Shown here one piece after another: positions 59,502 through 64,000 of a stretch of DNA of 64,000 nt. The stretch comes from Mycolicibacterium sp. YH-1 (GTDB taxonomy: Bacteria; Actinomycetota; Actinomycetes; Mycobacteriales; Mycobacteriaceae): assembly GCF_022557175.1 (NCBI RefSeq), contig NZ_CP092915.1:992001-1056000 (forward strand), written 5' to 3'. The first letter of the stretch is position 1. Every line of letters begins with the position of its first letter. The notes under the pieces were generated by a model that saw only the letters and a list, made by a program, of their open reading frames with translations, ran no database searches and was not told the origin of the DNA. Position numbers and translations under genes: made by a program.

Positions 59502-60491
59502 GTGCGCTTCGGACTCTTCATCCCTCAGGGTTGGCGGCTCGACCTCGTTGACATTCCCCCCGCAGATCAGTGGGAGGTGATGCGTGACCTCGCCCAGTAC
59601 GTCGACGGCGGCCCGTGGGACTCGCTCTGGGTCTACGACCACTTCCACACCGTGCCGGTGCCGACGGAGGAGGCCACGCACGAGGCGTGGTCACTCATGT
59701 CGGCCTACGCGGCGACGACAAAGAGGATCAAGCTCGGGCAGATGTGTACGGCCATGAGCTACCGGAACCCCGTGTATCTGGCGAAGGTCGCTGCAACGGC
59801 CGACATCATCTCGGGTGGTCGTGTCCAGATGGGCATCGGCGGCGGGTGGTACGAACACGAGTGGCGTGCCTACGGTTACGGCTTCCCGTCAGCGGGTGTG
59901 CGGTTGGGGCGCCTGGATGAGGGCGTGCAGATCATGCGCGACGCCTGGCGGGACGGGAAGGTCAGTTTCGACGGCAAGCACTACCAGGTGGACGGGGCCA
60001 TCGTCGCGCCGCAGCCGCTGCAGGCCGACGGCATCCCCCTCTGGATCGCCGGCGGCGGCGAGAAGGTGACGTTGAGGATCGCCGCCAAGTACGCGCAGTA
60101 CACCAACTTCACATCCGAGCCCGACGGGTTCAGGCACAAGTCGGAGATCCTCCAGGGCCACTGCCGCGACGTTGGGACGAACTACGACGCCATCGTTCGC
60201 TCGGCCAACTTCAATGCCGTGGTCGCCACATCCGAGGCCGACCTCAAGGACCGCATCGGGCGGATCCGCGCGCGGCAGAGCGCCAAGGCCAATCCGGATG
60301 CCGTCGAGGGCATGCTGTCGACCGTCGCCTCACCCGACTCGGCCAGCGGTACGCCGGAGCAGATCATCGAGCGGCTGACCCGGATGCGCGACCTCGGGTG
60401 CGAGTACGCAATTCTGTACTTCCCCGAGGCGGCGTACGACCGCTCCGGCATCGAACTCTTTGAGCGCGAAGTGATTCCAGCCCTGCGCTGA
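59502..60491 (+). CDS. LLM-class F420-dependent oxidoreductase
   Basis: The protein has 329 residues from GTG at 59502 (VRFGLFIPQGWRLDL); upstream in-frame codons lack family sequence. Luciferase-like blocks are SLWVYDHFHTVPVPTEEATH, LGQMCTAMSYRNPVYLAKVA, ISGGRVQMGIGGGWYEHEWR, QIMRDAWRDGKVSFDGKHYQ and IPLWIAGGGEKVTLRIAAKY, which match the TIGR03560-like F420-dependent group. Reaction and substrate are unknown. It ends 13 bases from the convergent SnoaL-like gene. Confidence 0.9.
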   Translation: MRFGLFIPQGWRLDLVDIPPADQWEVMRDLAQYVDGGPWDSLWVYDHFHTVPVPTEEATHEAWSLMSAYAATTKRIKLGQMCTAMSYRNPVYLAKVAATADIISGGRVQMGIGGGWYEHEWRAYGYGFPSAGVRLGRLDEGVQIMRDAWRDGKVSFDGKHYQVDGAIVAPQPLQADGIPLWIAGGGEKVTLRIAAKYAQYTNFTSEPDGFRHKSEILQGHCRDVGTNYDAIVRSANFNAVVATSEADLKDRIGRIRARQSAKANPDAVEGMLSTVASPDSASGTPEQIIERLTRMRDLGCEYAILYFPEAAYDRSGIELFEREVIPALR

Positions 60492-60504
60492 GTCCTCTTG
60501 CGTC

Positions 60505-60879
60505 CTAGTCCGCCCGCGACGCCTGGTACTGGACAACCTCCCACCGGTCGACGGTTCGGACCAGCGTCACGCCGACGTTCAACTCGAGTGCCGAGCTGTC
60601 GGCGAAGGAGAACGTCGCGGACAGGTAGCCGAGCACCACATCGTCTGCCGGCTTGCGGCTTTCGAGGATCCGGTACGCCACCGTCATGCCACGGGGCTGG
60701 GAGTCGTAGTAGTCGGTGACGGCGCCGCGGCCCACCCCATATGGCCGCAACCCCTGGAACACCGCGTCCTCGGCGAACACCGCCGCCACGCGGGCGGGAT
60801 CGTGTGCGTCGATCCCGGCCGTCCACTCGTCCATGACACTGGAAACGATCTCGTCGGTGGTCTTCTGCGTGGGTGACAT
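60505..60879 (-). CDS. SnoaL-like / DUF4440-type NTF2-fold protein
   Basis: The protein has 124 residues with the cone-shaped NTF2 fold: IVSSVMDEWTAGIDAHDPAR, VAAVFAEDAVFQGLRPYGVG, RGAVTDYYDSQPRGMTVAYR, LELNVGVTLVRTVDRWEVVQ. Members include polyketide cyclases, isomerases and binding proteins; no catalytic assignment is possible. Its ATG shares one base with the stop of the SDR gene (TGATG), so the two are translated together. Confidence 0.85.
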   Translation of the reverse strand: MSPTQKTTDEIVSSVMDEWTAGIDAHDPARVAAVFAEDAVFQGLRPYGVGRGAVTDYYDSQPRGMTVAYRILESRKPADDVVLGYLSATFSFADSSALELNVGVTLVRTVDRWEVVQYQASRAD

Positions 60880-61619
60880 CAGTGGCCTGCACTCTGGCCG
60901 CCGTCGAGGTGCAGGATCTCGCCGGTGACGAAGGAGGCGTTCTCCAGGTACAGGACGGCGTCGACGACGTCGGAGACCTCGCCGACCCGGCCAACCGGAT
61001 GCAGTTTGACGAGTGCGTCATATGCCGAGGGCTCGTGCATGGGTGTCCTGATCACGCCGAGAGACACCGCATTGGAGCGGATACCGCGTCCGGCGTATTC
61101 GATGGCCAGAGCGCGGGTGGCAGCGTTCAGGCCGCCCTTTGTCAGCGACGCCAGTGCTGAAGGCACCTCGGAGTTGGCGTGCTCCACCAGCGTCGTCGAG
61201 ATGGTCACCAGATGCCCGCCCTCGCCGTGGGACAACATTGCCCCGACCGCCGCTCGCGAAACCTCGAAGAAGCCACGAAGATTCACGCCTGTGATGGCGT
61301 CGAACTCGTCGTCGGTGTAGTCGACGAACGCCTTGGGGATGAAGATCCCCGCGTTGTTGACCACGGTGTCGACGCGCCCGAATTGTTCGAGCGCCGCGTC
61401 AACGATCCGTTGCCCGACACCGGGTTGGGCGATGTCGCCCGGTACCGCCAGCACCATGGGGTCATCGCCATCACCGATGGTCCGGGAGTTGGCGGCGACA
61501 GCGTAGCCGAGCTTGCGGTAGCCGGACACCAGGGCCGCGCCGATGCCCTGGGATGCGCCGGTGATGATCGCGACGCGGGGAGTGGAGGTCGTGGTGGAGG
61601 TCGTGGTCGTGGAAGTCAT
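60879..61619 (-). CDS. Short-chain dehydrogenase/reductase-like protein lacking the catalytic Tyr
   Basis: The protein has 246 residues from ATG at 61619 (GAAGGGA upstream). The N-terminus is a Thr/Ser repeat (TSTTTTSTTTST). The cofactor motif VAIITGASQGIGAALVSGYR and NNAGIFIPK are intact. The active-site stretch reads VTISTTLVEHANSEVPSALA then SLTKGGLNAA: the Ser and Lys are present, but the residue four before the Lys is Ala instead of Tyr. C-terminal SFVTGEILHLDGGQSAGH is normal. It may be a non-oxidoreductase SDR or use another acid. It is divergent from the LysR gene. Confidence 0.9.
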   Translation of the reverse strand: MTSTTTTSTTTSTPRVAIITGASQGIGAALVSGYRKLGYAVAANSRTIGDGDDPMVLAVPGDIAQPGVGQRIVDAALEQFGRVDTVVNNAGIFIPKAFVDYTDDEFDAITGVNLRGFFEVSRAAVGAMLSHGEGGHLVTISTTLVEHANSEVPSALASLTKGGLNAATRALAIEYAGRGIRSNAVSLGVIRTPMHEPSAYDALVKLHPVGRVGEVSDVVDAVLYLENASFVTGEILHLDGGQSAGH

Positions 61620-61709
61620 GGTGGTGGTCCCTTCTCGTGGGTCTTGCTCATCGCAACGCAGCATCGGGTAGGTGCACTCCCCGCCGCCATGACCGGTTAG
61701 CTCGCTGCT

Positions 61710-61726
61710 GGTAGGTATCACCTTCC
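61710..61726. promoter_or_regulatory. Imperfect inverted repeat between sdr and lysR, candidate LysR site
   Basis: GGTAGGT-ATC-ACCTTCC has six of seven matching positions, 23 bases before lysR. The heptamer GGTAGGT occurs again at 61667-61673. A LysR protein bound here could control both divergent genes. Confidence 0.4.
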
Positions 61727-61748
61727 ACAGCCCACTACGCTGAGCCGG

Positions 61749-62672
61749 ATGGAGCTGCGACAGCTGCGCTACTTCGTCACGGTCGCCGAGGAGCTGAACT
61801 TCGGGCGGGCCGCGCAGCGGCTGCGTATCGCGGGTCCGTCGCTGTCGCAGCAGATCAAGGCGCTCGAGCGCGATCTCAAGGTGCAACTGTTCGACCGTGA
61901 CCGTCGATCGGTCGCTCTCACCGCTGCCGGCTCCACACTGCTACCGCAAGCGCGTGCCCTGATCGACCAGGCCGACGACCTCCGGCGACAGGCGTTGGGC
62001 CTGTCCTCGTCGGAGCCGGTCAGGATCGGTTGTGTGCAGTGGTGTCCGACGGACTGGGCGGAGCGAGCCGCGGGTGTTGCGCAGGTGCGGGTCGACACCT
62101 GGGTGATGCCATCGCACGCGCAGGCCGCGCGGGTCGCCGATGGAAGCCTGGATCTGGCGATCTGCTGGGTGGAGTGCTCCGATCTCGATGCGCTGTCCCT
62201 CGACGCGCGGCTGGTCGGGGCCGATCGGCTCTATGCGCTCAGTACCGGAGCGGACACGTCGCAGGTGCAGGCCGGTGATGTGGCGGTGTTGCTGGATGCG
62301 GACGAGGCCAGCTGGTCGTCGTGGAATCGGTACGCCGAGCAGTTCGCGCGCGAGACGGGCGCGCACGTGGTCCGTGTGGAGGACGGCGGGGTCACCGGTT
62401 CGACATTCTTCGACCACGTCCGGCGCCTGCGGCGACCGGTGCTGAACAATCCCAAGGGGCAGAACGATGTAACGCCGGGTGATCTCACACGGCGGCCGGT
62501 GGTAGGCCCGACGCCGATGTGGACGTGGTCACTGGTGTGGCGACGCGGTGAGGACAGTGGTGCGGTGCGCGCCGTCATCGAGGCGTTCACGGCCGACTTG
62601 GACCGATCGATGCTGGACGGCCCAGGAGTGTGGCTCCCGGCGCTCGACCCGCATCGGCCGGCCGCGAGCTGA
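61749..62672 (+). CDS. LysR-family transcriptional regulator
   Basis: The protein has 307 residues. The N-terminal winged helix is [40 protein letters not shown] and [15 protein letters not shown], a textbook LysR start. The C-terminal effector domain begins near [20 protein letters not shown]. The sensing domain is compact and ends near the C-terminus with [12 protein letters not shown]. It is divergent from the SDR/SnoaL pair, which it probably regulates. Its last 86 bases overlap the MFS gene on the opposite strand. Confidence 0.9.
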   Translation: MELRQLRYFVTVAEELNFGRAAQRLRIAGPSLSQQIKALERDLKVQLFDRDRRSVALTAAGSTLLPQARALIDQADDLRRQALGLSSSEPVRIGCVQWCPTDWAERAAGVAQVRVDTWVMPSHAQAARVADGSLDLAICWVECSDLDALSLDARLVGADRLYALSTGADTSQVQAGDVAVLLDADEASWSSWNRYAEQFARETGAHVVRVEDGGVTGSTFFDHVRRLRRPVLNNPKGQNDVTPGDLTRRPVVGPTPMWTWSLVWRRGEDSGAVRAVIEAFTADLDRSMLDGPGVWLPALDPHRPAAS

Positions 62673-63816
62673 GGTCGGGACAGCGCACGCGTAGCCACAT
62701 CGCGGCGAGCGCCGCCATCGACACCACGACGGCCGAGGTGACGAGTGCGTACCGGAAGCCATCCAGAACCCCTTGGTGCAGAAGGGGAGTCACCACCAGC
62801 GGGCCCAGGATCTGGCCGACCGAGTATCCGCTCGTGAGCACGGCAACGGCCCGGGGAAACGCGAGCAGCCGCCCCGCAGCCAACGCGATGGTGCTCACGC
62901 CGATGAAGGTGCCGCCGAACAGTACGGCCCCGATCAGGGCGGCCGCCACTCCACCGGCCAAGGCGGGCAACGCTATTCCGACACCCTGAAGGACGAGGGC
63001 CGCTGTGAGCAGCGTCGGGTGCGCCCACCGTGTGCTCGCCCAGGCCCACAGCGCCGCGGACGGTGCGGCGGCCACGCCGACGACGATCCAGGCGCCATTG
63101 CCCAACCATCCCGCTGAGTTCTGTCCGATGGCCGCGACCAGGAACGTGCCCGCGATGATGTAGCCGATGCCCTCGAGTGTGTAACAGGCGAACAATGCGA
63201 CGAACCAGCGACGTGAATCAGGCTGCCGCGTCGGCGAAGTCGCTTCCTCGGGCTGTGCATCCGGCGCGCCCCGCATGTGCCATGCCACCGCTGCGACGAG
63301 CGCAGCAAGACCCGCCGATGTCCACCACGCGGCGCGCCAGCCCGCGGCTGGCAGCAGCAGCACCAGTGCGCCGGACAGGGCAATGCCGACGCCGACGCCA
63401 CCGAAGCCCCACCCGGGCAGCTGCGCAGACCGTCCACGGGCATGGTCGAGCATCCAGTCCACGGCGATGACGAAGAGGACGGCGCTGGCGAATCCGGCGA
63501 CCACTCGGATGGCCAGCCAGGCGATCACGTTGTGCGTCAACGGCATGGCGGCGAGGCTGGCGACGATTGCCGCAAGGGCCATTCGCCAGGTGGCCGTCGT
63601 GCGGACCAGTCGAGGAGCGGCCACGCCTGCCAGGGCGCCCGCCAGGTAGCCGACGTAGTTTGCCGTGGCGAGGCCGCCCGCCGACCCCGGGCTGAGACCG
63701 GCTTGTTCGGTCATCAGCGGCAGGATTGGTGTGTAGACGAATCGTCCGATGCCCATGGCTGCAGCCAGGCCGGCCGCTCCTCGGGCGATGTGTGCGTGCG
63801 CGTGCTGGCGGGACAT
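62587..63816 (-). CDS. YbfB/YjiJ-family MFS transporter
   Basis: The protein has 409 residues from ATG at 63816 ([19 protein letters not shown]); a longer frame adds 12 residues. Motifs are [20 protein letters not shown] (the first-helix GxGRFxYTPxLP of this family), [40 protein letters not shown] and [20 protein letters not shown]. Twelve helices are expected. Substrate unknown. The C-terminal 30 residues ([19 protein letters not shown]) are encoded opposite the end of lysR and look like read-through, so the functional part may end before them. Confidence 0.88.
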   Translation of the reverse strand: MSRQHAHAHIARGAAGLAAAMGIGRFVYTPILPLMTEQAGLSPGSAGGLATANYVGYLAGALAGVAAPRLVRTTATWRMALAAIVASLAAMPLTHNVIAWLAIRVVAGFASAVLFVIAVDWMLDHARGRSAQLPGWGFGGVGVGIALSGALVLLLPAAGWRAAWWTSAGLAALVAAVAWHMRGAPDAQPEEATSPTRQPDSRRWFVALFACYTLEGIGYIIAGTFLVAAIGQNSAGWLGNGAWIVVGVAAAPSAALWAWASTRWAHPTLLTAALVLQGVGIALPALAGGVAAALIGAVLFGGTFIGVSTIALAAGRLLAFPRAVAVLTSGYSVGQILGPLVVTPLLHQGVLDGFRYALVTSAVVVSMAALAAMWLRVRCPDLSSRPADAGRAPGATLLGRPASIGPSRP

Positions 63817-63902
63817 CCTGCCATCGTCGGCACTGTGCCGCGGCGTCGCCACGACATGTTTGCTTGCAGCTGGAAGGCGTTACCTCACAGCGGGGTTCGA
63901 GC

Positions 63903-64000
63903 TATGGCGTCGGCAGCAGTGGCGGCGGTGGGGGAGACACCACCGGCTGGTACCCGCCCGGCACGGGAGCCGGCGCGGGCGGAGGCCCATCGAAGTATCC
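63903..64000 (-). CDS. C-terminal fragment of an edge-truncated Pro-rich protein
   Basis: Two minus-strand frames look protein-like in turn. At the edge one reads YFDGPPPAPAPV; closer in, a different frame reads GGYQPVVSPPPPPLLPTP before a TAG at 63903. They would join if one base were added near 63961. Either the gene is frameshifted, or the second frame alone is the true end. The annotation follows the TAG. Confidence 0.35.

Overview
The window is GC-rich, high-coding-density actinobacterial DNA, almost certainly from a mycobacterium of the environmental, fast-growing type (Mycolicibacterium-like). The evidence is a complete yrbE-mce operon, a desA1-type acyl-ACP desaturase, an LCP cell-wall ligase, a WhiB protein, a DUF732 protein, a haemophore-like MHB protein, F420-type LLM oxidoreductases, frequent GTG/TTG starts and a PGRS-type glycine-rich protein. 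Gene order also matches M. tuberculosis H37Rv, as I remember it, in two blocks: 1301-9500 (Rv0821c phoY2, Rv0822c, Rv0823c, Rv0824c desA1, Rv0825c, Rv0826) and 36215-55436 (Rv0854, far, Rv0856/57, dapC, fadA, fadB). Several gene sets interrupt these blocks.

Layout. 1-1288: an edge-truncated MDR oxidoreductase and a divergent MarR regulator around a perfect inverted repeat. 1301-6598: phoU, an LCP protein, dus and desA1, all on the minus strand. 6813-7810: a tandem pair of small secreted paralogues. 7840-9500: a TetR regulator divergent from a DUF2236 (MpaB-like) protein. 9482-11460: a DUF2510 membrane protein, a Ser/Thr kinase and a secreted DUF732 protein. 11587-12123: tRNA-Lys on the minus strand, then tRNA-Glu, tRNA-Asp and tRNA-Phe on the plus strand with a terminator. 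12140-14362: a MocR regulator divergent from an FMN-binding PPOx-like enzyme. 14383-15122: a haemophore-like protein and a small Cys/Gly-rich secreted protein. 15123-18241: a looser, more AT-rich stretch with AraC and XRE regulators and a small membrane protein. 18242-19990: a signal-peptide protein carrying a PGRS-type repeat domain but no PE domain. 20157-23958: purU, two TetR genes and a CrtI-like FAD oxidoreductase. 23962-25427: a CDF transporter translationally coupled to a 55-residue acidic protein, and a UBP-type zinc finger protein.

25638-34625 is an intact eight-gene mce operon (two YrbE permeases and six MCE subunits, the fifth a lipoprotein). Its junctions mostly overlap, and it has its own candidate promoter. 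34633-37758 holds zwf, an SRPBCC protein and a far-type CoA-transferase; 37819 is a second SRPBCC protein and 38313 an LLM oxidoreductase. 39239-45433 looks like an amine-utilisation cassette: an AraC regulator with a long C-terminal extension, an amidohydrolase coupled to a PuuP-like permease, a PuuB-like FAD amine oxidase and a WhiB protein. After dapC, 46593-51889 is a second cassette of APC permease, zinc alcohol dehydrogenase, PucR regulator and Old Yellow Enzyme. The fadA-fadB beta-oxidation operon ends at a strong bidirectional terminator.

55500-64000 contains a secreted protein with a Thr/Ser-rich tail, a PPOx protein, a DUF2505 protein, small and secreted hypotheticals, an LLM oxidoreductase, a SnoaL-like protein coupled to an SDR that lacks the usual catalytic Tyr, a divergent LysR regulator, an MFS transporter overlapping lysR tail to tail, and the end of an edge-truncated gene. 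I saw no CRISPR array, phage structural genes, integrase, transposase or rRNA. Homology statements rest on motifs and memory of families; no search was run.
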